DNA from: Hespellia sp.
GTDB taxonomy: Bacteria > Bacillota > Clostridia > Lachnospirales > Lachnospiraceae
Direction: 5' to 3'
NCBI GenBank assembly: GCA_028694105.1
Contig: JAQUUC010000029.1
Span: 1 to 45,516, forward strand
Length of the DNA: 45,516 nucleotides
The notes under the pieces are model-generated. The model searched no databases, had not been told where the DNA came from, and worked only from the letters and a program-made list of their open reading frames with translations. The translations under genes and the position numbers were made by a program. Of this stretch, positions 7,999 to 16,729 are shown piece by piece; the stretch's first letter is position 1, and each line of letters starts with the position of its first letter.

Positions 7999-9351
7999 CT
8001 ATACAGCAAACAAATCATTAAATGCCTCGGTCATCGTAGGATGGGTATATATCTGATCTCTAAGTACCGTATAATCCACATCCATATCCATGGCAAGCTT
8101 CAGCAGATTAATCATCTCATACGCCTCTGGGCACAAAAGTGCCGCGCCTAGTATCTTCCCCGTCTCAGCGTGTATGACCGCCTTCAGGAATCCGTCCGTC
8201 TTCCGAAGAACCTGCGCTTTCGGAACTGCAGCGGTAGGAAGCTTTGCGATTTTTACCGGTATCCCCTTTTCTCTGGCCTGAGCTTCCGTTATACCCACTC
8301 TTCCAAGCGGTGTATCCATAAATACGCTGTACGGCACATTGACTCTGCTTTCTCTGCTTCGTCCTTTCCCGTCGAGCTGTGACAGCACGATTCTGTAATC
8401 ATCCAGCGATACAAATGTAAACTGAGGTCCCCCGTTGACATCTCCCATCGCCCATATATTTGGCACATTTGTTCTCAGAAATTCATCGACCTGCACTGCA
8501 CCTCGCTTCGTAAGCAGAATTCCCGCCTGCCCGACATCCAGTTCTTCAGTGTTCGCCTTTCTCCCCGCAGCGATAAGAATTGCATCTCCCGTAATTTCCT
8601 GATGGCTTCCGTCCTTGTCATATAGGACCTTGCCGTCTTCAATTGCGGTTGTCTTTGCTCCAAGAATGAACTTGACACCTCTGTTTTCCATAATCTGATG
8701 GATGGCATCCGCAACATCTCTGTCTTCTCTCTTCAGAAAATCGCCCCCATCCTGAAGCACGGTTACCTCTGAGCCGAAATTTCTGTACATCGAAGCAAAT
8801 TCCATTCCAATGTAGCCTGCACCTATGAGTATCAGATGTTTTGGCAGCTTTTCCTCGTCCATCAGCGTTTCACTGGTGTATACCTTCGGATTATTTTCCA
8901 TTCCGGGGATGCCTAAATCTATCGGTTTCGAACCTGTATTGATAAATATCTTCTCCGCCTCAAGTACCTCACTGCTGCCATCCGTTCGGTCCACCTGCAC
9001 TTGTGTCTCTGACAGGAAATGTCCTGTCCCATCATAGATTGTGACCGCTTCAAGATCATTTAGCTTGTCATAATTCTTCTTTCTGAGCATGGAAGTGACT
9101 CTTCGTTTTTCCTCAATCGCACTCTTATAGCAATCTGCCTTTTTTGAAAAATCGCTGTTGCTGTGGCGGCTTGCATGTTCTGCACTGATCACCAGTGATT
9201 TCGATGGAATACAGCCCACATTGATGCATGTACCGCCGTACATTTGCGTTGATTTCTCAATCAGCGCTACCTTTTTGCCTCTTTTTGCCAATACGCCCGC
9301 AAGCGTTTTTCCTGCTTTTCCGAACCCAATTATAATCGCATCGTACTTCAT
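7999..9351 (-). CDS. RclA-like FAD-dependent pyridine nucleotide-disulfide oxidoreductase
   Basis: Flavoprotein of 450 residues in the mercuric reductase/dihydrolipoamide dehydrogenase superfamily. The FAD-binding start is IIIGFGKAGKTLA. The redox-active pair is Cys42 and Cys47 in GGTCINVGCIPSK, the spacing and context of RclA, the hypochlorous-stress enzyme. The NAD(P)-binding motif is LIGAGYIGMEFASM (about 175-188), the second FAD motif is NIWAMGDVNGGPQFT, and the C-terminal dimer-interface His-Glu pair is in HPTMTEAFNDLF. Mercury-binding N-terminal domains are absent. The probable role is oxidative or chlorine stress defence using NAD(P)H, perhaps linked to copper reduction as described for RclA. 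It has its own promoter and appears monocistronic. Confidence 0.82.
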   Translation of the reverse strand: MKYDAIIIGFGKAGKTLAGVLAKRGKKVALIEKSTQMYGGTCINVGCIPSKSLVISAEHASRHSNSDFSKKADCYKSAIEEKRRVTSMLRKKNYDKLNDLEAVTIYDGTGHFLSETQVQVDRTDGSSEVLEAEKIFINTGSKPIDLGIPGMENNPKVYTSETLMDEEKLPKHLILIGAGYIGMEFASMYRNFGSEVTVLQDGGDFLKREDRDVADAIHQIMENRGVKFILGAKTTAIEDGKVLYDKDGSHQEITGDAILIAAGRKANTEELDVGQAGILLTKRGAVQVDEFLRTNVPNIWAMGDVNGGPQFTFVSLDDYRIVLSQLDGKGRSRESRVNVPYSVFMDTPLGRVGITEAQAREKGIPVKIAKLPTAAVPKAQVLRKTDGFLKAVIHAETGKILGAALLCPEAYEMINLLKLAMDMDVDYTVLRDQIYTHPTMTEAFNDLFAV

Positions 9352-9381
9352 ACTTTTTCCTCCTGCATTTGATATAATTCC

Positions 9382-9409
9382 ATTATAGCATGACTCGAAT
9401 TGATTACAA
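9382..9409 (-). promoter_or_regulatory. promoter of the RclA-like gene
   Basis: TTGTAA (9404-9409), a 16-base spacer and a perfect TATAAT (9382-9387), read toward the start at 9351. AGGAGG precedes the start codon. No obvious operator palindrome was seen in the short intergenic space. Confidence 0.6.
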
Positions 9410-9449
9410 GCGCGTCTCTTGGTCGGCTCCGTTTTAGCTCAGCTTCCAG

Positions 9450-10223
9450 CTACCCCAGCTTCTTATTTCGGTATTCATTTGCCGACATCCCTGCATACTG
9501 CTTAAATACTCTGGAGAAATGTGCAATATCCAGAAATCCAACCATTTCCGCCACATCTCCGACCCGCAGGGACGGGTCCTTTAAAAGCTTCTTCGCCTCC
9601 CGTACCCGGATTTCATTGAGCAGCTCACTAAAGCTTTTCTTCGTATGCTTGTTCAGCAGTTTGCTTAAATGCCACTGACTTACATACATCTTATCCGCAA
9701 GGTCCGACAAGGTCACCTTGTCCTGATAATTCTCTTCCATATAGGTCAGCGCATTTCTTACGATAAAGCTTCCGGCATTTCCTTCTGTGTGTTCCTCTTC
9801 ACTTCCTGATTCTTTCGTTATGCTATCCGGCTCCATTCGCGGTTTTTTCGCCTTAAGCATATCAGTCATGGCACTCACAGCCTCCTCAATCTCACTCAGA
9901 TTCGATGGCTTCAGTAAAAAGCGGTTCACCCCCAGCCTGATTGCCGTCTGTGCGTAATCAAAGTCCCGGTATCCGGTCAGAATCGCAATCATGGTGTCCG
10001 GATGTTCCACCCGGATGGCGGCAATCATCTGCAGCCCGTTCATTCCGGGCATCGCAATATCTGTAAAAATAATATCCGGATTTATCTCATTAATCACCTG
10101 AAGGCCTTCTGCTCCGTCGTAAGCGGTTCCTGCCAGAGTACAGCCGTACTCTTCCCACTTAATGACTCTGGAAAGACCTTCTACAATGATTGCTTCATCA
10201 TCAATAATTACTACCTTATACAT
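9450..10223 (-). CDS. YesN-type response regulator with AraC output domain
   Basis: Response regulator of 257 residues. The receiver domain has Asp8/Asp9, the phosphoacceptor Asp55 in IIFTDIAMPGMNG, and Lys in FLLKPS. After a charged linker (about 125-155) an AraC-type double helix-turn-helix fills about 160-255, with DLADKMYVSQWHLSKLLNKH and the signature FLDIAHFSRVFKQYAGMSAN. It ends the sugar operon, five bases... from the last permease gene by a short gap, and should be the partner of the YesM-type kinase encoded at 13541-15274. The pair is split by the transporter genes. It probably activates the operon in response to the imported or external sugar. Confidence 0.88.
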   Translation of the reverse strand: MYKVVIIDDEAIIVEGLSRVIKWEEYGCTLAGTAYDGAEGLQVINEINPDIIFTDIAMPGMNGLQMIAAIRVEHPDTMIAILTGYRDFDYAQTAIRLGVNRFLLKPSNLSEIEEAVSAMTDMLKAKKPRMEPDSITKESGSEEEHTEGNAGSFIVRNALTYMEENYQDKVTLSDLADKMYVSQWHLSKLLNKHTKKSFSELLNEIRVREAKKLLKDPSLRVGDVAEMVGFLDIAHFSRVFKQYAGMSANEYRNKKLG

Positions 10224-10236
10224 GTACTCACCCTAT

Positions 10237-11103
10237 CTATCCTTTAACTGCTCCTGCTGTCATTCCCTTAATAATATACTTCTGTAATATAATATACACA
10301 ATAATAACCGGAATAACAACCAGTGCTACCGCCGCTGCCATCAGTCCATAGTTCGTTCCCTCCATCGCAGTCAGTTCGTTCAGGAGCCTCGTAATCGCAC
10401 GCTGCTCCGGAAGTCTCAAAAGGAACATCTGTGTAAACAGATCATTGTAGCTCCACAAAAATGAAAAGATTGCAACCGTTGCAAAGGATGGCTTCGTCAA
10501 TGGCACGACTACTTTAAAAAATATCTGGTATGCACTGCAGCCTTCCAGATAAGCAGCCTCCTCCAGTTCGATTGGAAGTGACTTGATATATCCGGTCAGA
10601 ACCACAATCGCAAAGGACATATTTCCTGCAATCTGCGGCAGTGCAACCGACAGCAGAGACATCCACAGGTTGCTCGTGTTGGCAATGTGCATCACATTCA
10701 GCATCCGAAAGACAGGGATGATCGTAGAAAACACTGGGAACATCATTCCCGCAATGACCAGTGAATAGATAAATTTCTTTAGGCGGAAACGGTATCTTAC
10801 GAGCGCAAAGGATGCAAGCCCTGCAAGCAGTACCACCACCAGTGCAACCGTACAGGAGATAATCAGACTGTTGCGGTATGCGCTGAAAATATTCAGCCGT
10901 TCAAATGCGGTCTTATAATTGGACAGCGTAAACTGATCTCCCAGCGGCAGTGAAAATGAATTTGCCAGAATCTCATTTTTTGCTTTGAACGAATTCATAA
11001 CAATCCAGAAAATCGGATAAATCGTTGTCAGTGCCCAGAAGGACAGTACGACATAAATCAATCCGTTCCATATCGATACGGGTTTTTTATTTTTCATATC
11101 CAT
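10237..11103 (-). CDS. CUT1 sugar ABC transporter permease (MalG-like)
   Basis: Inner-membrane permease of 288 residues for an oligosaccharide importer. Six transmembrane segments are visible, the first at about 14-34. The EAA loop that docks onto the ATPase is clear in ELEEAAYLEGCSAYQIFFKV followed by VPLTKP. The conserved sequence YPIFWIVMNSFK at the N-terminus and the basic C-terminus KGMTAGAVKG are typical of MalG/MsmG proteins. It follows the MalF-like gene by five bases. No ATPase gene is present in the operon, so the importer probably uses a shared MsmX-like ATPase encoded elsewhere, as is common in Firmicutes. Confidence 0.9.
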   Translation of the reverse strand: MDMKNKKPVSIWNGLIYVVLSFWALTTIYPIFWIVMNSFKAKNEILANSFSLPLGDQFTLSNYKTAFERLNIFSAYRNSLIISCTVALVVVLLAGLASFALVRYRFRLKKFIYSLVIAGMMFPVFSTIIPVFRMLNVMHIANTSNLWMSLLSVALPQIAGNMSFAIVVLTGYIKSLPIELEEAAYLEGCSAYQIFFKVVVPLTKPSFATVAIFSFLWSYNDLFTQMFLLRLPEQRAITRLLNELTAMEGTNYGLMAAAVALVVIPVIIVYIILQKYIIKGMTAGAVKG

Positions 11104-11108
11104 CCCTC

Positions 11109-11996
11109 CTAATATTCTGCTTCTTTAAATACTTTGTTGACAATCTTAGACGTTACAATTCCAAGAACAACAATGAGTACTGCAATTGCGGAACTGTAAT
11201 CCACGTTCTTGGTATTAAATGCCTGATAGTACATGTACGTTCCGGTCAGCCACGTCTTTCCAAGCGGCATTCCCTTCGGGAACATGACCCATGGCAGGTC
11301 AAACACCTTCAAAGCTCCGGTCACTGCCAGCACCACGCAGGTACAGATCACATTTCGAAGCAGCGGAAGTGTAATATAACGAACTCTCTGCCAGCGCGTT
11401 GCGCCGTCGATTGCAGCGACTTCATACAAATCCTCCGGAATATTATTCAGTCCCGTAATCAGAATGACAAAATAAAATCCCACATACTGCCACATAACCG
11501 GTATCATCATGATAATCAGCGCATGCGCCGAATCCTTCCAGTCCGTCAGTCCGGTCTTTCCCAGCATTTCCAGAAACTGATTTACCATTCCCTTATCATA
11601 CAGAAAGATCAGATTAAACATCAGACCAAGTGCTGTTGCCGATATCACGATTGGGAAAAAATATACCGTCCGAAAGAACTTGCCGCCACGTTTGATATTG
11701 TCGACCATCAGCGCGAGCACCACTGCGATTCCCACCTGTCCGACGATCGTTACTGCCATCATAATCAGCGTGTTAAAAAGTGCCGTGCGCAGATTCTTGT
11801 CCCCGGCCATCTTCACGTAATTGCTGTACCACGGTTCATTCCAGCCTTTTCCCGCCGCTCCCAGACTGGAAATATTCTGAAAGCTGTTCCATATATTTTT
11901 CAAAAAAGGATAGTAAAGAAATACCGCCATGAACAGAAATGCCGGAACCAGAAATACCAGAAGATTCCTTTTCTTTTTATAAATACTAGATTCCAT
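11109..11996 (-). CDS. CUT1 sugar ABC transporter permease (MalF-like)
   Basis: Partner permease of 295 residues. The N-terminus (KKKRNLLVFLVPAFLFMAVF) is the standard first membrane segment, and six segments are visible in all. The EAA motif lies in LYEVAAIDGATRWQRVRYIT followed by LPLLRN. With the MalG-like protein it would form the channel fed by the binding lipoprotein. The gene starts after a terminator-like hairpin that separates it from the binding-protein gene, which probably lowers its expression compared with that gene. Substrate cannot be read from the permease itself; the operon context suggests a beta-linked disaccharide or short oligosaccharide. Confidence 0.9.
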   Translation of the reverse strand: MESSIYKKKRNLLVFLVPAFLFMAVFLYYPFLKNIWNSFQNISSLGAAGKGWNEPWYSNYVKMAGDKNLRTALFNTLIMMAVTIVGQVGIAVVLALMVDNIKRGGKFFRTVYFFPIVISATALGLMFNLIFLYDKGMVNQFLEMLGKTGLTDWKDSAHALIIMMIPVMWQYVGFYFVILITGLNNIPEDLYEVAAIDGATRWQRVRYITLPLLRNVICTCVVLAVTGALKVFDLPWVMFPKGMPLGKTWLTGTYMYYQAFNTKNVDYSSAIAVLIVVLGIVTSKIVNKVFKEAEY

Positions 11997-12016
11997 ACAC
12001 GTTCATCCTTTCAACG

Positions 12017-12058
12017 AAAAAAACCGGAGGACCAGATTTTTGCTCTGCCTCCGGTTTT
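12017..12058 (-). terminator. attenuating terminator after the binding-protein gene
   Basis: A perfect 10-base stem (AAACCGGAGG at 12021-12030 with CCTCCGGTTT at 12048-12057), a 17-base loop, and a short T run on the minus strand. It lies between the abundant binding-protein message and the permease genes. Partial read-through here would give the usual excess of binding protein over permease. Confidence 0.75.
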
Positions 12059-12067
12059 AATCCTCAT

Positions 12068-13411
12068 TTATTCTGCTGTCTGGTCCGCATATGTTGCAAG
12101 ACCTTCGGCAACTGCGTCCTTCGCACTCACTTCGCCCGTAACAATCTGTGGCATTCCATCAAATGTTGAGATTCTGCATTCGCCGTTGAACAGATCCTGT
12201 GCCGCTCCTGTCAGAGAAGTAACACCAGCCATCATGTCTATCGCTTTTACCTGCAGAGAGTTAAACTGTGTCTCGTCTACCTCTGGTGCGGCTTTCAATG
12301 CAGATGCTGTGTGCTGTGCGAATTTTGCAACCATATCATCTGTTGTCATATACTCTACGAATTTAACCGCTGCATCTCTCTTGGCATCGTCATCCCATGC
12401 CTTTTTGGAAATATAATATCCCATAGACAGTCCGCCGATTAAGTCCGTTGCTTTTCTTTCACCGTTTGTCGGTACATATGTAACTGTGAATTTATCTAAT
12501 TTGTCTTTATCTAATGTGCTTGGATCTTCCGCATCTGACTGGCATGCTGCTGCGATTCCGCCAACCTTCCATGAACCGTCGATCAGAAATGCTGCTTTGC
12601 CGCCTGTGAATAATGCAAATGTCTCATCATCCTTTGCAGAAAGTGTATTCTCTGGAAAATAACCTTTTTCGTACAGTGCTTTAATATCTTCCATACCTGC
12701 TACCCATGCAGGTCCGTTTCCTTCGTCCACACTTGTAGGAATCTCAAGGTGTGTCTCAGGTGTTGTGTGGTTGAATATGCTGTATTCCCACCAGTAATGA
12801 GGAATCTCTCCGAGAGATGCCGCGATTGGTGAATAGCCTGCCGCTTTGATTTTCTCACAGTCTGCAAGGAACTGATCCCATGTATAATCTGCTCCCGGAA
12901 CCTCTACATTTGCTGCAGCGAGGACCTCGGTGTTGCAGAACATGCCTTCCCAGTATCCGTTGACCGGAACTGCGTATTTCTTATCATCTACCAGTGACGG
13001 AGCAATCAGATCATCATTCATGTTTGATGCATAATCCGGATATTCTTCGCGGATTTCGTCAATGGAAACAACCTTACCCTCTTCAATAAATGAGTTTGCA
13101 TCCGCTCCGTTGAAGAAGAACAATACATCCGGTTCTGAGCCTGCCTGAAAATCGGTCTCGACTCTCGCCTTAAAGGTCTCATCCGAGGTCGCGGAAGAAT
13201 CATTGATCTTCACACCTTCCTGTTTTTCAAATGCAGCAACCGCATCCTTGTAGTTCTGCGCATTGCCATCCTCACCTGCAAATGTTGTGGTAACACTTAA
13301 GGTCTTATCATCCCCCGCCGTGCTGTCAGAACCTGTCTTTTTGCCACATCCCGCAAGCAGTGAGCAAACCATTGCTCCTGCCAGTAGTACACAAACCACT
13401 CTCTTTTTCAT
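12068..13411 (-). CDS. CUT1 sugar-binding lipoprotein
   Basis: Extracellular solute-binding protein of 447 residues. A lipoprotein signal peptide (MKKRVVCVLLAG then CSLLAGC) ends at Cys22. The mature part has family-1 features such as DVLFFFNGADANSFIEEGKV near the N-terminus and GGKAAFLIDGSWKVGGI in the middle, followed by FVEYMTTDDMVAKFA in the C-terminal lobe. The start at 13411 is preferred since GAGGAGG precedes it; the frame is open further upstream to 13534 but that part lacks a signal. It captures the sugar for the two permeases downstream. Several Trp and Tyr residues fit stacking against sugar rings, but specificity cannot be assigned. Confidence 0.9.
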   Translation of the reverse strand: MKKRVVCVLLAGAMVCSLLAGCGKKTGSDSTAGDDKTLSVTTTFAGEDGNAQNYKDAVAAFEKQEGVKINDSSATSDETFKARVETDFQAGSEPDVLFFFNGADANSFIEEGKVVSIDEIREEYPDYASNMNDDLIAPSLVDDKKYAVPVNGYWEGMFCNTEVLAAANVEVPGADYTWDQFLADCEKIKAAGYSPIAASLGEIPHYWWEYSIFNHTTPETHLEIPTSVDEGNGPAWVAGMEDIKALYEKGYFPENTLSAKDDETFALFTGGKAAFLIDGSWKVGGIAAACQSDAEDPSTLDKDKLDKFTVTYVPTNGERKATDLIGGLSMGYYISKKAWDDDAKRDAAVKFVEYMTTDDMVAKFAQHTASALKAAPEVDETQFNSLQVKAIDMMAGVTSLTGAAQDLFNGECRISTFDGMPQIVTGEVSAKDAVAEGLATYADQTAE

Positions 13412-13434
13412 AACTTTTCCTCCTCGTCCATTTT

Positions 13435-13451
13435 TTATACACTTTGTATAA
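13435..13451. promoter_or_regulatory. palindrome upstream of the binding-protein gene
   Basis: TTATACA-CTT-TGTATAA is a perfect 7-3-7 inverted repeat 24 bases before the binding-protein start. A candidate -10 (CATAAT) with a weak TTCACT 16 bases away lies further upstream. The palindrome would overlap the transcript start region and could be an operator, but it is AT-rich and may be coincidental. Confidence 0.3.
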
Positions 13452-13540
13452 TTGTTAATTTTATTATGGCATTTTCTTAGGAAAAGTGAATAACTCAAGC
13501 TGTGATTTCTTGTATTATCTTGTGCTCTTAACAAATAAAA

Positions 13541-15274
13541 TCAAATCTGAATGGTCAGCCGTGCCCGAACCTTCTCTTCCCCCTCTTTTTGAATGGTCAG
13601 ACCGCAGGGTTCTCCATAGATGATTCGCAGCCGCTGATTTACATTTGCGATTCCCATACTTCCGGAGGATTCTTTGCTTGTATCATAATCTACACTCAGC
13701 AGCCGTTTCATCCGCTCCTCCTCTGCCTTCGTTAAAACCGCATCATTTACGATATCCAGATACAGGTATTTCCCCTCCGTATGTCCGGTAATCAGAATGG
13801 TTCCCTGACCGTTCCGCACCACGCCATGCTCCACCGCGTTTTCGATGATTGGCTGGAGAATGAGGCGTGGAACCTCATACTGCATGATCTCCTCCGGCAA
13901 TTCCTTTTTGATTTTCACACGCTTTCCAAGACGTTCCGCAATGATATAGAGGTAGGCATCCACATAGATCATCTCCTCTGACAGCAGCACAATCGGCTGC
14001 TTTTTACGGTCAATCGTTGCATCCATGAGTGTCGACAGTGCTTCAATCATCATCGAAACCTTTTGATTTCCGGAAAGTCTCGCTTCCCAGTTGATAATTT
14101 CCAGAGTATTATTCATAAAATGCGGATTGATGTGCGACTGCAGTGCCATGATTCTTGCGTCCCGCAATGCAAGCTCTTCTTCATATATATGATCAAACTG
14201 GTATTTTAATTTGCTCGACATCTCATTGAAGGACTGTATCAGGTACTTAAATTCCTTTCCGCCCGCCGCGTAATCCATCTGGTATCCGAGATTGCCGTCC
14301 TCGACCTCTTTTGAGCCCTTCATCAGCGCATTGATCGGCTTCGTCAGATGATTGTCGAGTACCCAGATCAATACAAATAAGAGCGGTATCAGACAGAGTA
14401 CCATTCCGATGACCAATGAACGGTATCCATAAAGCGTCGTCAGTGAAGACCCGTCATCAAATTTAGTCAGTGTCGTCATCTTATATTCGCCTTTGTCTAT
14501 CACATGGAACAGTCTGAGATTTCGATTTTCCCAGATGTATCCCGCTCTGCCGCCGATTGCTTCCATCTCCGATTCGTCCAGTTCAACCGGACTGCCCTGC
14601 AGATCCATTGCACAGTCATCCAGCTTTACGGTGTGAGAAGTTCCTACCGGAAATGATCCGTAGCTTTCAAAGCAATAATCCTGATTGAGTAATATGACGA
14701 GAGTTGCCACCCGCTGATAAGAAGAATCCAAGAGATTCCTCACCATATAGCAGCGTTTCCCATCGCCGTAAAACCCTACCGCAGTATCCAGTGTATCCGC
14801 AAACTCCGCAACTTTTTCATGGTCCTCACTCCAATATTCCCGCACCTGCTGATAGACTCCGTTCACACTCTGGTTATAGGTACTGCTGTTGAGCTTCTCA
14901 GGGTCTTCCTTATACCAGAGAATCGCAGCCTTCATGCTGTCATCCTGCCCGTACTGGCCTGCCAGATACACCGTGGTCGACTGAATCAGCTTCCGCTCCG
15001 GAATTTTATCTCTTCTGTATCTGGAATACAGTGAGATAATCGTTCCGTCATAGGATGCATGTCTTGACGATTGAATCGCTTTATCCAGCCGCTCCACACT
15101 AATCTGATCATTAAATTTTAACTGCTCCAGCTGTTTTGATATGACGGCATCAAAATGGCTGCCCCAGATATATCGAAGGTTAATTCCGACGATGAATATC
15201 AGCGGCAGCAGCCAGCATAACAGCATAATTCCTATGATGCGTAATTTCAAAGAAATCTTTTTTTTCTCTTCCAT
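13541..15274 (-). CDS. YesM-type sensor histidine kinase
   Basis: Membrane sensor kinase of 577 residues. Transmembrane segments at about 12-32 and 281-304 flank a large extracellular sensing domain of about 250 residues. A HAMP-like linker (LTKPINALMKGSKEVEDGNL) follows. The His-kinase domain has the phospho-His in ALQSHINPHFMNNTLEIINW, and the ATP domain has LILQPIIENAVEHGV and SSGSMGIANVNQRL. This is the architecture of YesM/LytS-type sugar sensors. Its partner should be the YesN-type regulator at the end of the same operon. GGGG precedes the start codon. It probably senses the transported oligosaccharide or a breakdown product outside the cell. Confidence 0.88.
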   Translation of the reverse strand: MEEKKKISLKLRIIGIMLLCWLLPLIFIVGINLRYIWGSHFDAVISKQLEQLKFNDQISVERLDKAIQSSRHASYDGTIISLYSRYRRDKIPERKLIQSTTVYLAGQYGQDDSMKAAILWYKEDPEKLNSSTYNQSVNGVYQQVREYWSEDHEKVAEFADTLDTAVGFYGDGKRCYMVRNLLDSSYQRVATLVILLNQDYCFESYGSFPVGTSHTVKLDDCAMDLQGSPVELDESEMEAIGGRAGYIWENRNLRLFHVIDKGEYKMTTLTKFDDGSSLTTLYGYRSLVIGMVLCLIPLLFVLIWVLDNHLTKPINALMKGSKEVEDGNLGYQMDYAAGGKEFKYLIQSFNEMSSKLKYQFDHIYEEELALRDARIMALQSHINPHFMNNTLEIINWEARLSGNQKVSMMIEALSTLMDATIDRKKQPIVLLSEEMIYVDAYLYIIAERLGKRVKIKKELPEEIMQYEVPRLILQPIIENAVEHGVVRNGQGTILITGHTEGKYLYLDIVNDAVLTKAEEERMKRLLSVDYDTSKESSGSMGIANVNQRLRIIYGEPCGLTIQKEGEEKVRARLTIQI

Positions 15275-15298
15275 ATTTCCCCTTACAGCCGGGCGGGT

Positions 15299-16729
15299 TT
15301 AAGCGGGCAGATTTAAAAACTGCTCAAACACTTTACACAAATTGGCAGCGTCCTGCATATCCGGCATCTCACAGAAGATTCGCAGCAGCGGCTCCGTCCC
15401 GGAAAACCGTACGATAATCCAGCTTCCATTTTCAAAATAGACCTTACATCCATCCAGATAGGACACCTTTGCAATCGGCAGCTTCATTTCCGGAAGAAGT
15501 TTTTCTTCCATAATCTGATGATAAATCTCCTGCTTCTTCTGCTGTGTAAATGCATACTCGCGTTCTTCCATATGAAGCTGTCCGTATTCGCTCACAATCT
15601 TCGTCCATATTTCTGACAGGCTCATACCGGTAACCGCCAGCATTTCCACCAGAAGCATTGCAGCATAGACCCCATCTTTTCCGTTGATGTGACCGCGGAC
15701 CGTAAGTCCTCCGGAAGATTCGCCTCCCAGAATTGCGCCGGTCTGCTTCATCTTCGCGGAAATGTATTTGAATCCTACCGGAACCTCGTAGCAGCTCTCG
15801 CCAAAGTGCTCTGCCACGCGGTCGAGCATGTGTGTCGTAGCTACATTTCGCACAACAGGACCCTTCCAGCCCTTATATTTGATTAGATAGTAATATAATA
15901 CCACCAAAATGTCATTTGGGTGCAAAAATCTTCCCTGATTGTCGATCACACCGATCCGGTCTGCATCTCCGTCCGTCGCGAGCCCGATATCGCAGCGGTA
16001 ATCAAGCACATAGGTCTGCAGTGCCCGGAGTGTACTGTGGTTCGGTGCCGGAAGTCTTCCGCCAAAGAGGGTGTCATGCCGTTCATTGATCAAATCCACA
16101 TCGCATCTCGCGGTCAAAAGAATCGTCTTTAATGAGGTCTGGCTCACGCCGTACATCGGATCGAGTGCCACATGAAGTCCCGAATCCCGGATTTTCTGCA
16201 TATCCACATGTTCAATGATATTATCCAGATATTCGTTCAGAGGATTAAACTCCACCACAAGGCCTGCATCCAGTGCCTTCTGATATTCCACGGTAACGAT
16301 TGGCTGCGTCTGAATTTCTGTCTCAACCTCCCGGACATAATTCTCAATATCCTGCGTCTGAATCTCATCCGCATCTCTTCCGCCCTCGGTAAAGACCTTA
16401 ATGCCATTATATATCGCCGGATTATGGCTCGCCGTCACCATCATTCCGTATGGGAAATTATGTTTCATCACATAGAACATGACAAGTGGTGTCGGCACGG
16501 AGCGATTGATGAACCAAGTCTTGATCCCCTCCGCCGCAAGCACCTCGCAGGTCCAGTAAATCGTCTCCTTCGAAAGAAATCTGCGGTCGTATCCAATAAC
16601 AATTCCCTGCTCCCACACCCCTTCATTTTTCATTTTCTTTGCCATCGCTTTGGCTAGAATCTGTATATTTGCTTTCGTAAATTCATCTCCGATAATCGCT
16701 CTCCAGCCGCCAGTTCCAAATTTAATCAT
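15299..16729 (-). CDS. phosphohexomutase (phosphoglucomutase/phosphomannomutase family)
   Basis: Alpha-D-phosphohexomutase of 476 residues, interconverting hexose 1- and 6-phosphates through a phosphoserine. The four conserved parts are present: substrate entry KFGTGGWRAIIGDEF, the catalytic serine in GMMVTASHNPAIYNG, the metal loop in LATDGDADRIGVID, and the sugar and phosphate sites in GGESSGGL and VRFSGTEPLLRIF. The start codon shares a base with the stop of the phosphorylase gene (TGATG), so the two are translationally coupled. This pairing makes sense: the phosphorylase releases a sugar 1-phosphate that the mutase moves into glycolysis or amino-sugar metabolism. Whether it prefers glucose or N-acetylglucosamine phosphate is not visible. 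Confidence 0.9.
   Translation of the reverse strand: MIKFGTGGWRAIIGDEFTKANIQILAKAMAKKMKNEGVWEQGIVIGYDRRFLSKETIYWTCEVLAAEGIKTWFINRSVPTPLVMFYVMKHNFPYGMMVTASHNPAIYNGIKVFTEGGRDADEIQTQDIENYVREVETEIQTQPIVTVEYQKALDAGLVVEFNPLNEYLDNIIEHVDMQKIRDSGLHVALDPMYGVSQTSLKTILLTARCDVDLINERHDTLFGGRLPAPNHSTLRALQTYVLDYRCDIGLATDGDADRIGVIDNQGRFLHPNDILVVLYYYLIKYKGWKGPVVRNVATTHMLDRVAEHFGESCYEVPVGFKYISAKMKQTGAILGGESSGGLTVRGHINGKDGVYAAMLLVEMLAVTGMSLSEIWTKIVSEYGQLHMEEREYAFTQQKKQEIYHQIMEEKLLPEMKLPIAKVSYLDGCKVYFENGSWIIVRFSGTEPLLRIFCEMPDMQDAANLCKVFEQFLNLPA

Noticed and set aside
11025-12416. Long open frame of 463 codons on the plus strand
   Set aside because: It runs opposite to two clear sugar permease genes, is rich in His, Arg and Ser as expected of antisense frames, and has no start signal.
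16172-16657. Plus-strand frame of 161 codons
   Set aside because: It is antisense to the phosphohexomutase, whose catalytic motifs are all present on the other strand.
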